Positions 12,181-23,856 of a DNA stretch of 64,000 nt are shown here, piece after piece (positions within the stretch are counted from its first letter, which is position 1; the number at the start of each line of letters is the position of its first letter). The translations under genes were made by a program, and so were the position numbers. The notes beneath the pieces were generated by a model. The model was not told the DNA's origin. It did not search any database and was given only the letters and a program-made list of their open reading frames with translations. Source of the DNA: Neelides folsomi (Eukaryota; Arthropoda; Collembola; Neelipleona; Neelidae); contig JAQGBZ010000125.1 in assembly GCA_034687125.1 (NCBI GenBank), forward strand, positions 1 to 64,000, written 5' to 3'.

Positions 12181-13072
12181 TTATGTTATTTCTTTAACAA
12201 TGTTGTTTATGTTATATGTAATATTCTTCATTGTTTTGTTACTTATTTTTATAAAACACCGAATTTCAACATTAAGGGCAACATTAAAAACTTTTAAACT
12301 CTGGTCAAAATCTGATATTGTAGTAAAGGAAGATTTGTCATTTTTATTCTCAACTTTAAGAGAAGCAATTGTATTCGTTGTTACACATTGAATGGACTCA
12401 TCTCCCTTATAAGAATAAGTTAATTTCGGTCTTTGTGGTGTCATTGGTTTGGCTCCTGGGCCACACAAATCGCTACCTTCGTCGTTTCCGCCCCAACAAT
12501 CGGCAATTCCATCACAAGATTTTTCTCTTGCTATGCATCCGCCATATCGACATTTGATTTCCGTTAATGGGCTATCAAAATTTTTAAAATATCAAAATGA
12601 TTCCAAAATTAATTAAAAAATATTTGTGTGTTATGATATACTTAAATACTTAAGTACAATTATTTATTAGATTGCAAATTTAGGTTAGGTAAATTAAATT
12701 AAGTTACTCGCAAATAGAATTCCCAAGCGTGAGATTTGAACAATTCCAAGAATTCGTTCCTTTTTCATCTTCTCCTTTTGGACAATCTTCAATATCATTG
12801 CAAAGTTTTTCAGCCTTTAAACATGCCGAACCTCCTTCGCACCGAAATTCATTATGGCGACAGGGTTTAGGAAGACTCTTACATTCAATCACTGTATAAT
12901 GAATTAATAATCACATTTATAAGAATTTTAAACCAAAATCTGCAATTCAATATAATATTTGCTATATATTATATTAGTAGGTAGGCCTTTTAATATTAAG
13001 CTTACAATGAAAATTAAGGAGTGGAAGAACAATGAAGAGAAGGGAGGAACGTGTTAATGAAAATGTAAACAT
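12181..13072 (-). CDS. secreted protein with two LDLa domains
   Basis: Three exons: 13072-13006, 12891-12708, 12571-12181; 642 bases, 213 residues, phases consistent. Exon 1 encodes a signal peptide (MFTFSLTRSSLLFIVLPLLN). Exon 2 holds an LDL-receptor class A domain with six cysteines (PCRHNEFRCEGGSACL...CNDIEDC...C, including the calcium-binding DC..GEDE pattern). A second LDLa domain spans the exon 2/3 junction (six cysteines; KSCDGIADCWGGNDE). The remaining 90 or so residues are unfamiliar, carry one cysteine pair and two NxT/S glycosylation sequons, and match no protease domain. Known of LDLa modules: calcium-dependent ligand binding in extracellular proteins. The closest architectures I can think of are the N-termini of modular serine proteases and small LDLa-only secreted proteins. 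This gene stops before any catalytic domain. Confidence 0.75.
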
Positions 13073-15158
13073 CGTTGTACAATTTATATTATTTTTCTAA
13101 ATTAATAGTAAATTAAGTAATATTTAATTGTTCAATGGGTTTAAAATAAGATTAAAATATTTTTAAACTGCAAGGATGACTAGGAAAATAAAATAAATAT
13201 AATTTTCTGATATTTGTTACGGGTGGTGAAGCTCTCAATTTAAAATTGTGACTGTCCTTTAACCTTAAAAACATATCCTTTTTCTTTATCCCAGAGGAGG
13301 GTCAGGAAGAATCATCACAAAAAATGACAGCTTAATGAATCTTTACAGAAGTTCATTTACATACTCAATTTTATATCCCACTTAATTTAACAACTCACAA
13401 ATCAGTAAATCATGTATTTCTTAATTCCTTTAGCCCCAAGAAAAAAACCTTGAAAGCATAATCATCAATCTTCAAATACAGATGATTTATATGATATAAT
13501 CATTAGTCTAGGAAACTTTTTTTCTATGTCATAAATCGATTCTAATATTATCAATTAATAGATCTAAATATGAAAATAAATAATCTGAGTATTATACAAA
13601 ACAAGAGATATTTCGTACTTTTAATCAAACATTTCACTATACAGTATTTCGAATTTTTTTCCTAATAAAGATTTTACACAATGAAGCTTTTCAAATCATG
13701 AAATGTGTATACCTAATCAATATTAATTTATTAATCATCGAATGCAATGATTTATTTGATATAGGTATAAGCATATAGCATAGTGAATATTAGAAGCTCC
13801 TTTTCGTACAGTATATAGATTTAAATTTCAATATTAATTAATATAGAATATAACCTTATGCCAAATAATAAAGGGAGGACTTTTAAGTTTCCGGCATTTT
13901 TAATCAACAATAACTTTTTTGTTAATGCTCGGATTTGAATTTATAAAATTTGAAGTTTTTAAGTTCTTGTATGTTCCCGTTTTTAAAACTTATTGAACAA
14001 TAATCCAAACACTTAACAATTTCGTTTAAATAAAGTTAATATAAACATTTTTCTTATTGGTATTGTACTTTATAAAAAACTAATTCTTAAAAATATGTTA
14101 TGTTGGTATATAAATTTAAAAATCTATGAACATGAACAACAATTAATGAAGTAATTAATTAATCCTAAACAAGTAAGAAAACGGAAGAAATATGTTGATT
14201 TAAGTATTATCCATAGTAATTTATTCATTTTAACTTTCCCAATGTTAAGCTCTATAAAAAACGTACTTTATAGGTAGTATAGTCAAAGAAATTAAATTCG
14301 TTTTGTTTCAGATTTTTTATTCATTTTTTAAATGGATAGTTTTAATCATATGAATTTGAGGTAATAGAGGAATTTTCTAATCACTTTTCAGGTCTGTAAA
14401 AAGGTAAATTTAATTAGATAATTTTTCTAAGGGCTTCATTCATGATATGTTAGGTTATGTTACATAATATGCCAAAATGTTACGTTATGTATGAATGAAT
14501 GTGTATGCTATGTATAGTGTATGTACAGGGTGGCCCATGATGTACCCGGTTTTTTTAATCAAGAATAACTTTTTTGTTTATGAACGAATATTCATCAAAA
14601 TTAAATGATGGACTCTTAATATATCCAGCTATAAATGAGTAAATTTTATTTTGAGATTTGACTTCCGTTCGCCTTAATAAAACCATTACCATTACTAAAT
14701 CTTCCAGAGTTTCATGATTATGGAGAATATGTTAATTTTATATGTAGCAGGCTATTTACTGAAAATTGTATATCATAAAAAGAAAGCTGGACTTTCTTTT
14801 ACTATCTTTCACTTTACCTTATCAATGAAAATTCATATTTAGAAGCGTTTAATGAAATTCCTATAGAGAATATATAAAAATTCCTGCAAATCAGTTGAAC
14901 GTCGAATGTGGCCCTGCATTGAGGTCAACGGAGGTCATTTCTCAAAATAAAGTTTACTCATTTATAGCTGGATATATTAAGAGTCCATCATTTAATTTTG
15001 ATGAATATTCGTTCATAAACAAAAAAGTTATTCTTGATTAAGAAAACCGGGTACATCATGGGTCACCCTGTATATGTATACCTAAGTATGTACTTATTGT
15101 TAGAATGTTATATGACTTTTTTCAATAATTATATTTGAATAAAAATATTTTGAAGTAA
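13073..15158. other. intergenic with foldback element
   Basis: No exon is supported. A 545-bp element with long terminal inverted repeats occupies 14526-15070. At 13905-13940 a roughly 30-base stretch (TTTTTAATCAACAATAACTT and onward) closely resembles the inner part of that element's arm, so it is probably a relic of the same family. The rest is AT-rich sequence. Confidence 0.6.
14526..15070. mobile_element. 545-bp MITE with ~140-bp inverted arms
   Basis: The left arm begins CAGGGTGGCCCATGATGTAC and the right arm ends with its near-perfect complement (GTACATCATGGGTCACCCTG). TA flanks both ends (14524-14525 and 15071-15072). The inverted similarity continues for about 140 bases per arm, to around 14668 on the left and 14930 on the right. 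TA duplication and CAGGGTG ends are typical of Tc1/mariner-type non-autonomous elements. There is no transposase frame. Confidence 0.8.
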
Positions 15159-15576
15159 TTACGTTTTTCCTACTTCATCGGCCAGCACTTCTATATCAGC
15201 AAGAGCTTTATCAAAATTGGTTCCGAATCCATCCAATCTCATTCTAAATCCATCTAAGCGAGTTCCGAAGCCGTTAAGGCGTTTTCCAACACCGTCCAAT
15301 CTACTTCCAAACCCATCGAAGCGTGTTCCGAAACTGTCTAAACGCTTTTCAAAATCATTCAATCGGGATGCGAAACCATCAAAGCGTCTTTCCATATTCC
15401 TCTGTAATAAATATGTAATATATTTTTTTCTTAATTTTTAAATATTTATATGTGCTCATTTTAAAATTGTAATTATTTAAACACACTTATGTATAAAAAC
15501 GTCACTAATTTATATTCATTACCCGGAATAATCGAATTTCCTTAAGAAGTTCTCCAATGTTGGCTGTTTCTTCCAT
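15159..15576 (-). CDS. 98-residue heptad-repeat coiled-coil protein
   Basis: Two exons: 15576-15523 (MEETANIGELLKEIRLFR) and 15401-15159; 297 bases, 98 residues, both phase 0. After RNMER the protein consists of eight successive seven-residue units on the pattern RLDGFGT (RFDGFAS, RLNDFEK, RLDSFGT, RFDGFGS, RLDGVGK, RLNGFGT, RLDGFRM, RLDGFGT), then an acidic tail (DKALADIEVLADEVGKT). The heptad spacing, with L/F and F/V positions alternating 3-4, predicts a parallel coiled coil. There is no signal peptide or membrane segment. I recognise no family. The start ATG is the first in exon 1; an upstream acceptor-like CTCAG hints at a 5' untranslated exon. The DNA repeat (21 bases) is diverged enough to suggest age, not recent slippage. 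Confidence 0.6.
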
Positions 15577-16513
15577 TGGTGTTTCCTGAGATGGCAATTG
15601 CCTAACATTTTGACATGTACAAAATACTCTAAATGTAAAAAATATTCAGAGATTATTTATAATTCAGTAATATTTTTTACATTAAATTTATTAAATTTAA
15701 ATAATAAAATTTCTCACATTGAACATAAAAGAAGCCCAATTATTTTAACAGAAGACATAATGATTTTTATTATAATAAAATTAATATGAATTAATTATTT
15801 AATAATTTTTAATAATTTTTAATTAAATTATATATATTTGAATTTTATTGAGTATTGACTGAATGTGAGTGGAATTGTTCTTAAGTTAAAGTGTGAAAAC
15901 GGCAGCAGAACACTTTGGATACTGAATGAGTGAAAAGGAAATCACGTTGTTTTTCTCATCGTCACCCTTTGAGGTTTCCTTTATCATTAGACAAACATTG
16001 CACGTTCGAAACTTCGAATCCTCTTGAAGAAACTTGATTGTTATACAATACAACAATACACAGATTCACATAGTGCACTTTTCTCATATGATAAAATATA
16101 ATCTATATGATACATTTAGATGCATTTCATTCACCGAAAGCTTCAATAGCTTATGGGAAGTGGGAAATTTAAGTTGAGAATAAAGTAAATAAAACTTTCG
16201 AATCTATTATTGTTTAATGTTATTTATGGATTTAAGGTTTCATCATCAACCTTATTAGGTCAAGTGAAAAGGAGTCTTAATGATCTTTATTCAAATATAA
16301 ACCACAACGAATCAAATTTATTAACAATGATTTAGATATATGCTTATATAATATTGCTTTAATCATGTGCATATGTTGGAAATTTTAATCAAATAATTTT
16401 AACATTTAATTTCTAATAATCTTATTTGTAAAATCTTAATTAATGATATAAAATATTGATAATTTTGGATTGTATTGTATAAGCGAATATAGATAACACA
16501 ATTTTGTATTGAT
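15577..16513. other. intergenic, nothing supported
   Basis: AT-rich spacer between the heptad-repeat gene and the 3' end of the acyltransferase gene (same strand). The frame at 15598-15789 starts at a non-ATG codon and is low complexity. I see no RNA gene or repeat. Confidence 0.5.
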
Positions 16514-18523
16514 TTATTTTTTAACATAAATCTTACTATATCTTTTAATAGTATCCGTTATGTCTTTCGAGAACTGTTCCAAATTTTTATAATTCTTCAT
16601 CACTCGTTGATCGGCTGATATGGCCAATCTGAATTTCCCGTTATGAGTGTAACCAACCATTCCAATACCTAAAATATTGATTCATTCAATTAAACAAATT
16701 CGTTAAATGCAAATATTCAATAAAACTTCATTTCAATTTAATTATACATAGTTATATCCTTACCGATATTAATAAGCGGAATGATATTAAACCATTGAGT
16801 TATTTCTGCTCCACACATCATTGCTGTTTTAGCTGGTCCAGGAACGTTGCTTAAACTCACGTCAGTTCCACCATTGTTCCAAATTGATTGACCAACAATT
16901 TTAGGGAAACTACTCAATAAATGTGTCATTTTAGAAACCATAAGTGGACTTCCAAATTTCATCACATTATCCCCAGACTGAAATTAATGAATTCACATTA
17001 ATAAAATTAATAACGATCATTTTGAGTAATTTAAATTATAAAATTTTCATATAAGAAAATTCAAGTCATATATAATAAATAATATATTATCTAAATACAT
17101 ACACACTTGTGTATGTAAATAGTTACGTTTTAAACTTACCCTTTGGCATTTCTTTAATAAATCTTTATAATGTTCATCTGTCAATTCATTATTTCCTGAT
17201 GTGTCGAAATCATCACTTTCAGCAGCAAGTGGAATAGGATAGAATGAGATAGCAAAACCATTGTAGAGCTTATCTTTAGGATAAGGAACCAACGCAATAA
17301 CTTGAGATGAGTTTTGAATCATCTTTGGCACCATTTCCGTGGGATGAAGTTTCAAATGACATTTCCTCATCGCTGCACTGACCGACGCATACACAATAGC
17401 CGTTATGGAGGCTTTCGAACTCTCCTGAATTTCTTTCAACGTAGTAAAATCAACAGATTCGGCAAAATTTAACAAAGCTCGGCTATCTTGAGAAAATGAT
17501 GTTCTTGAAAATTTGGTTTTCCCGCTTAAGGTTATAAATTTATAAATGGTTGAAATGCAGTTTAGAGGTCCAAAAAATCCCATGGAAACATAAAAATAAA
17601 TATTTTGCCAAAAAGGAACAGGGGGATTTTTTGTTGGGTCCATTTTATATTCAAAAGGTGCATCGAGTAAGTTTTGGCTCATAAATATCAAATAAGAAAA
17701 TCCGTCAGAATAGGAATGATCTATATAAAATTCATAATATATTTAGAATTTAGTTCATATTTATGTTCACATATTTATTTATGTCTATGTATATGTTTTT
17801 ATATGTCCAAAAATGTTTTGTAATATCGAGTAGATTTATTTAAACAATGGATTTTAAAATTATATATGAAAACAAACATAATGTTAGTTAATTGTTAAAA
17901 ATAATGAGATTGTTAAATGTTAAATTACTCATTCGGTAAATAATTGCAGATGATTTTTCTGTTTTTTTCCCACAATCATCTTTTAGTTTTACACCTTGTG
18001 GAACAACGATTAATTCCCATTCTGGTTGATCTTGAGGCATGGACTTTACGGAATATTCCCCAATAATTTCATACAGCTTTTGTTCATCAATGACGTCGTC
18101 TGGGTCTTCCCAGTAGCGAACATGTTTCTTAATATCAAAATTCTTCGCTTCTTTCCAAACTGAATACCCAAATTTGGTATCGATGCAACAAGCGAGTTTT
18201 TTATAGGCTGGAAGTTTACAGGCATTTGAATATTTTTTTCTTAGTTCTTCAAGATCAATTTTTCCATTTAATATTAAAACTGAATAAAGGGGCGATCCTG
18301 GATCCTTCGGACCCATTTTGCAAGTATACGTAGCATCACATCCTTCCATTAATGTATATTTTGAACCATATAACATTTTGAGCAAATAACTCACAAATAG
18401 ACGCACACCGGAATTGAGAACAAATATCGTGAAAAAAATCGGCCAAAATATAGACGAAATAACTATGTTAGCGAATATGTATAATGGAAGAAATTGTAAA
18501 CTTTTCAAATTATTCTTAAGCAT
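16514..18523 (-). CDS. WSD1-like O-acyltransferase (wax ester synthase/DGAT)
   Basis: Four exons: 18523-17929, 17720-17140, 16977-16764, 16668-16514; 514 residues with consistent phases. Known of the family: transfers fatty acyl groups from acyl-CoA to alcohols or diacylglycerol (wax ester and triacylglycerol synthesis), with an HHxxxDG active site. Here an N-terminal hydrophobic stretch (about residues 12-45) should anchor it to membrane. The active-site motif at 199-205 reads NHSYSDG across the exon 1/2 junction, keeping the catalytic second His and the DG but replacing the first His. The C-terminal half has NNGGTDVSLSNVPGP, matching the family's conserved nDv..SNVpGP element, and GIGMVGYTHNGKF. 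Such proteins occur in bacteria, plants and some arthropods, where they may serve cuticular lipids; the role here is inference. Confidence 0.82.
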
Positions 18524-20681
18524 TGTAAAGAATTTTATTAAAAATATTTTACTAAACTTTTGAAACTTATCAATTAATTTTGGAAAAATTTATTTTAAAC
18601 GTCTCGTAAATATAGCTAATAGTAATACAGAATATGTATGTACACTTCACTTTGTACTGATATTTATGTTTATAATTCAAATTTTAAATGAAAGTTGAAA
18701 TGTTAAGAAAAAGTGTTAAAAACAAAAATACTTTAATTATATTTTATAGTTATTTCTAGCATTGTTTCTAAATACAATATACACTGATTGGTGTTTGAAT
18801 ATTGACTGCGAGGAAAGAATAATTAGTGAGAGTTTTAACTTGCCCTTGCTTTATATAAAAACTTGAATAATAATTTTATTTCAGTACACTTATTTTTACC
18901 GAAAATATTAATTCCCAACAATCCAAACAAGTTTTTTTGCTGAAGTATGAGCATTATAAATCTAAAATAATTCATCGTGAGAGATTTTTTGATACCAGTA
19001 CATAGAATTATATGATATGGCTAGACAGACTAGAAAAAGGTTCAGAAGGAGTGTGTAAACTATCTGTTTGTACTATGTACTTACGTGCCTACTACAAATT
19101 TACAATATATGTAAATATTATCTGTAATATCTAATATACAATGTATTATGGTTGGTTAGTATTTATTATCTAATTATCTACCTAGTTGCATTATTTAATA
19201 TTTTTTCCTGAACGAGTTTTGGTGAACCCATTTTTAGGATCAATCGATTGAAATTGAATATACAAATTTTATGTTAATGTTATTAACGCATAATATATAT
19301 CTAATATGTTTTAAAAATTAAAAATAAGTTTTCTTTTAACTTTGATGAGTAAAGCATTATGTTTTGATCTTTAAATTTCTTAAATTTGCAAAGTTTGTTA
19401 TATCGTTAAATGTACATAAATAAATACGCTAATAATAAGTATATTCCACTAACATGCAACATCTATGAAAATAATTTACTCTAAAAATATTTTTGTTATA
19501 CAATATTTATGAGTTTCAATTCTTTTATTTAGATATTTTTGATTAAACTCTACTACAGAATGCAATTTCTGTATTTTTATAAATTTACCTACTATTACAT
19601 TTACAATAAACTTTTACTGCAGGTATGTTTAAATCTTAGGTACAAGATCTTACTTACATTCATTTAGTACATTGGTACTTATACTTAAGAGTACTTAATA
19701 AGTATTACCTATATCTACTATACAGTACTCTGCTCTACCTAGAGTACCTAGTTGGTATGCGAATGCATTATGTTAGGCTAAGTATATTTGATCTTTAGTC
19801 TTTGTAAGCAGCGCACTTGCAATGGGTAATAAATTAATAAATATTTATGTTTATTATATGCCCAATTTTTAATAAATTATCTATTATACCAGCATTTGTA
19901 AAAAAATTTAAGGCTATTGATAAATTTTCATCTTACATTCAGCTTAAAAATTTATCTGATATATTTTGTATATTTCATTTGAAAAGCATTCGTTCATCAG
20001 TTGATAAAAAATGGGAGTATTTCGTGTAGCAAATAAAAGGAAAAGAATGTTAGTATGTGCGTTATGTAATTAAATTAATTCGTATAAGGACATAAATGAT
20101 AACAATACATTTAAGATAAATCACATTTACATACTGATAGCTGATAGTAGTAAATTTATGTATTATTGATTATATAGTTGAATATGTATATACCTAATAC
20201 ATATTCAATTATTCAATATAGTATAGTCATAATCTCATAATAATCCAGCCTGTGTAATGCGGTAATACTACCAAACCATTTGCGAGAATTTGCGAAGTTA
20301 AAAGTACAAATTAATCGTTCAAGTTTTAGTTTTAGTTAAGTTCTTAACCCTTCCACTCAAGACTCAAGAAGAAGCTCTTTGATTGTAAATCTACATGTAT
20401 ATCTTGCTGTATCATTGAGTCATTGGAATAATATATATACAAAATCCTTCGACTCTTGTTAAGAGTATTTTATTTCAAGGAAATGAGCTCTGGGGGTGAC
20501 TCAGATTAGCCATTTAAGAGTAATTGATATTTAAAATAGCTTAGAATTGTGATGGTATGAATATGAAACAACAAACTTTACATTCTTCATTGTTCCTAAT
20601 CTGTGATTGTGAATTTGATTTTCAAAAATCTAAATTAAATTAAAGTTGTAATTTTTCAATTATTGTGACAAGTTTCCAATC
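18524..20681. other. intergenic; 3' part is a likely promoter
   Basis: No exon is supported. Roughly 20340-20540 resembles 23160-23345 upstream of the next paralog and shares ACTCAAGAAGA, CTTTGATT and TCATTGGAATAA blocks, including a TGAGTCA (20416-20422). It is therefore probably the duplicated promoter of the membrane-protein gene starting at 20682. The rest is AT-rich. Confidence 0.5.
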
Positions 20682-21742
20682 ATGGCTAATCGACATAGAC
20701 TGAATTCACATGAAATGATTCATTTAAACCCTGACAATAATGAACAAAAACCAGTTCCTGATTCACCTACAACAGTGACGAATGTGCAATTTTTATCAAG
20801 AATGTACAATAAACCATCATTTTTTAAATGTTGTACCATTTACAGTATTATATTGTTTATCCTATTACTCGTTACTGGTTTGCTCCTATATCTTTTTGTG
20901 TTCAAACAACTCAATTGTCCATTGGATAAAACGGAATATTCGAAACTAGTGTGAGAATAATATTTTGAATTGAGGAAAAGGTTTTTTGATGTAATGACTG
21001 ATAATAGGAGTATTGAAAATGAAAATATAAATTTTAATTTCAGATCATATTGTTCTCACATATTACAAAAAGATGATATTTGCAAATATCGTTACGATGA
21101 ATTGTCCAAAGAATGCTACAAAATTGGAGATTCTCACCCATGTGGAACCCATATGGTATTTACAACTAGAGAACAAGAATCTTATTTGGGTATTTGCAGC
21201 TGCTATAATCAAAAAGGTCAAAGGGCTCTTATTATGGACAATGAAAAGAAAAATTGTTATTACATTTTTGAACAGGTTAATTAACAAACTCAATATAATT
21301 TAATCATTTACAACAAAAATATTTCCTAATACAAAATGAATATTAGGGACCATGTGATGAAGGCGAATGGCTCAACTTTGACATTGATAGTGAAACACAA
21401 ACTGGACCGAATTTGAAATGTGAAGAATCCTTTTGTAAAAATGAAACACATTCAGATCTTTTGCCAATTTTAATTAAAGATGAAAATGAGAACGATGGTT
21501 TTAAATGTGTCGTTCTTGGAGAGAAATCTGAATATTGTGAGGATGAAGATTATCTAATTGAATTTACTTCATCGGATCTTTTCCCCAAATGTATTCATAA
21601 AAATAATTCGACTTTACCGTTTATTAAACTTTCACATGGAGGTTCTCCTGGATCACGATATTTTGAGAAACCACGAGAAACTTTTATTCCACCAGCATCT
21701 GGAAAACTTCCATCTAGACGTAAAGGAAAAGTAATTGGTTAG
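20682..21742 (+). CDS. Cys-rich type II membrane protein, paralog A
   Basis: Three exons: 20682-20950, 21044-21275, 21347-21742; 298 residues, phases consistent. A roughly 50-residue cytosolic N-terminus precedes one membrane segment (IYSIILFILLLVTGLLLYLF) and a 200-residue ectodomain with 14 cysteines, arranged as C..YRYDELSKECY...PCG...CSC...NCYYIFEQ|GPC.EGEWLN...CEESFC...C...YC...FPKC. The protein ends in a proline/basic tail (PPASGKLPSRRKGKVIG). GPC-x-x-G repeats and spaced cysteines resemble the arthropod DUF4789-type extracellular module; I cannot confirm that without a profile search. NxT sequons fit extracellular exposure. It is paralogous to the genes at 23857 and 34805, with the same exon layout and phases. 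Function unknown. Confidence 0.75.
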
Positions 21743-22340
21743 TTTATTATTTTAGTTGTGATTTGTAATATCGTATGTTAAACTGTTCAGCATGGCCGTG
21801 TATTTTGGTTTCAAGATATGTAATTTCCTATATTTTAACATTTTACAATCTCAAGATTAACGCTTAAATGAGCATACAAGTCATTTTCATTGTTCTATCA
21901 CTCTACCAGTACATCCTACAAATGTGGTTGAATGTATACGATATGTATGTGATATTTGGTATTGTATGCCAAATACTAATATATGTTAGTTTAATAATAT
22001 TTAAAAGGGTTTTATATTTATTATAATTAACTAATGCATTTGAACTAAACTTACTAAACTAGGCAATTAAAATATTAAAACCCTCTTTAATAATATTTCA
22101 TAGTATCTGTATTTAATTTTCTTTAGTTATCGTTATTGTTCATGTAATTTGATTTTGATTTACAGTTAGGTGTTATAATTTGCATGAGTATGAATGTTGT
22201 GGTAATTTTGATCTCTTACTATTTAAATCTAAAAAATGTAATATATTGGAGGCTTAATCGGTATCTCGGAAATTTTTTATTTTGGCGTAACTAATGAAAT
22301 AAATAAATATATATATATATATAAACATTTTCCATTAGAG

Positions 22341-22805
22341 CTTAAATGGCTAAATTGATGTTTGTAGAAATTAATACATCTAAGTCTTAAATAAATAATT
22401 GTACTAAAAATTAAACATTTTCTGACATTGAAATTACAATAAAAGTGAAAAAAATTCTGAAATCTTATTAAAGACATTTGAAGATTTTAAGATTTTATTT
22501 CGGCTCAAAAATAAAAGTTTATAATGAACGTGTGACTTCGTCACCACAATCAGACAATATTACCTACCTAAGGATATATGGATATATTATTAATTTTAAA
22601 ACTACCTGTAAATAGTTTTTTTTATCAAAGCTTAAATGGCTAACACTAAATTGATGTTAGTAAAAATTAATATATCCTAACCTTAAATAAACGTGTTATA
22701 AAAATTACACATTTCCTGACATTGAAATAAAAATAAAAGTAAAAAAATATTTATGAAATCTTATTAAGACATTTGAAGATTTTATATCAGCTCAAAAATT
22801 AAAGT
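22341..22805. repeat. diverged direct duplication, ~180 bp unit
   Basis: Unit 1 (22341-22519) and unit 2 (22631-22805) both begin CTTAAATGGCTAA and continue collinearly through AAATTGATG, ACATTT(T/C)CTGACATTGAAAT, GACATTTGAAGATTTTA and GCTCAAAAAT, with small indels. It is a local tandem duplication with about 110 bases between the units. No coding frame is conserved across both. Confidence 0.7.
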
Positions 22806-23390
22806 GAAGTTTTGTTTATTATTTCATCTGGATAACATTCTTTCATCAGATCTTTAAAAGATGGTTCAAGGTATGTAAAGGCAAAGCAGAGATGAGAATA
22901 TATAGTTATATATAATTTGTACTTTGTATGCAAATTAAACAAACACATACTCACATTTACTAATTGTAAATAATGTGTTTGTATATTTAAAAGTTTTAAA
23001 TACTGATATATACTCCACTGTGAGCGCCCATAACTTCAAAGTGTTGTGAGTACTGGAGGTGCAAATAACCACAATTACCTACCTATGAATATATATTATA
23101 TGTATGTATGGTATTTAATTTTTTATTTTTAAAACCAGTCTCTTAATCTGTCTTCTTCTTTCCTCTCACAGTACTCAAGAAGATCCTTGATTATAAAAAC
23201 TATTACTTTCATGCTTTCTCATCTAACATCAAGAGCTCTGACTCATTGGAATAAAATATTTAAATTCATTTGATTATACATAAAAGCATTTCATTCTAGG
23301 AAAAAAAGGGCAGAGAGCAAGTCAGTTGTTAGTATCTATTTAATTGATATTATTATTAAAGTAACTCACATTTAATTGAGAAAAGTTATA

Positions 23391-23644
23391 CAGATTATAC
23401 CAACTTCTCTTAAATATAGGAGTAATGAAAATGAGTTAGTAACTTTAGAAATTTCTCAAATAAACAAAAACTTTTAATTCTTTAAATAAAAAACATAATT
23501 CTCGGTATTCCTGCAATGTTCTCTAAAGTTGAAAAGATTTGAATTTCATTTTTTGAAAATTCATTTTTTGTTTATTTGACAAATTTCCTAAGTTACTAAT
23601 TCATTTCCATTACTCCGATATTTAAGAGAAGTTGGTATAATCTG
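23391..23644. mobile_element. 254-bp MITE, ~85-bp inverted arms
   Basis: CAGATTATACCAACTTCTCT at the left end is mirrored by AGAGAAGTTGGTATAATCTG at the right end. Near-complete inverted similarity extends about 85 bases inward, and TA flanks both sides. This is Tc1/mariner-type organisation with no coding capacity. It lies between the promoter-like block and the start of paralog B, so it lengthens that gene's upstream region relative to paralog A. Confidence 0.8.
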
Positions 23645-23856
23645 TATACTGTATATAATAATATAAATAGCAATTTAATTAATAATTAGTAAATATCAAG
23701 CAATGAGGAACTGAAGAATTCATAGATTCATTATTTTGTTCGTAAATTTGTGATTTTTGGTTTTAAGTTCCGTGCGAAGTTATCTTCTGAATTTTAAAAT
23801 AGTGTAAATCTTGATTAAATTTTTTTAAATTGGAGTAAGTTTTAAGAATCAAAATC

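Larger units (their letters stand above)
21743..23856. other. intergenic between paralogs A and B
   Basis: No exon is supported. It contains a direct duplication (22341-22519 and 22631-22805), a 254-bp MITE (23391-23644), and an A/B-shared promoter-like block at about 23160-23345 with TGACTCA at 23239-23245. Confidence 0.55.

Noticed and set aside
12369-12557. plus-strand frame of 62 codons
   Set aside because: Antisense of the LDLa coding exon.
15217-15441. plus-strand proline-rich repeat frame
   Set aside because: Antisense of the heptad-repeat gene. The minus strand has splice sites, a start and a second exon in phase, the plus strand does not.
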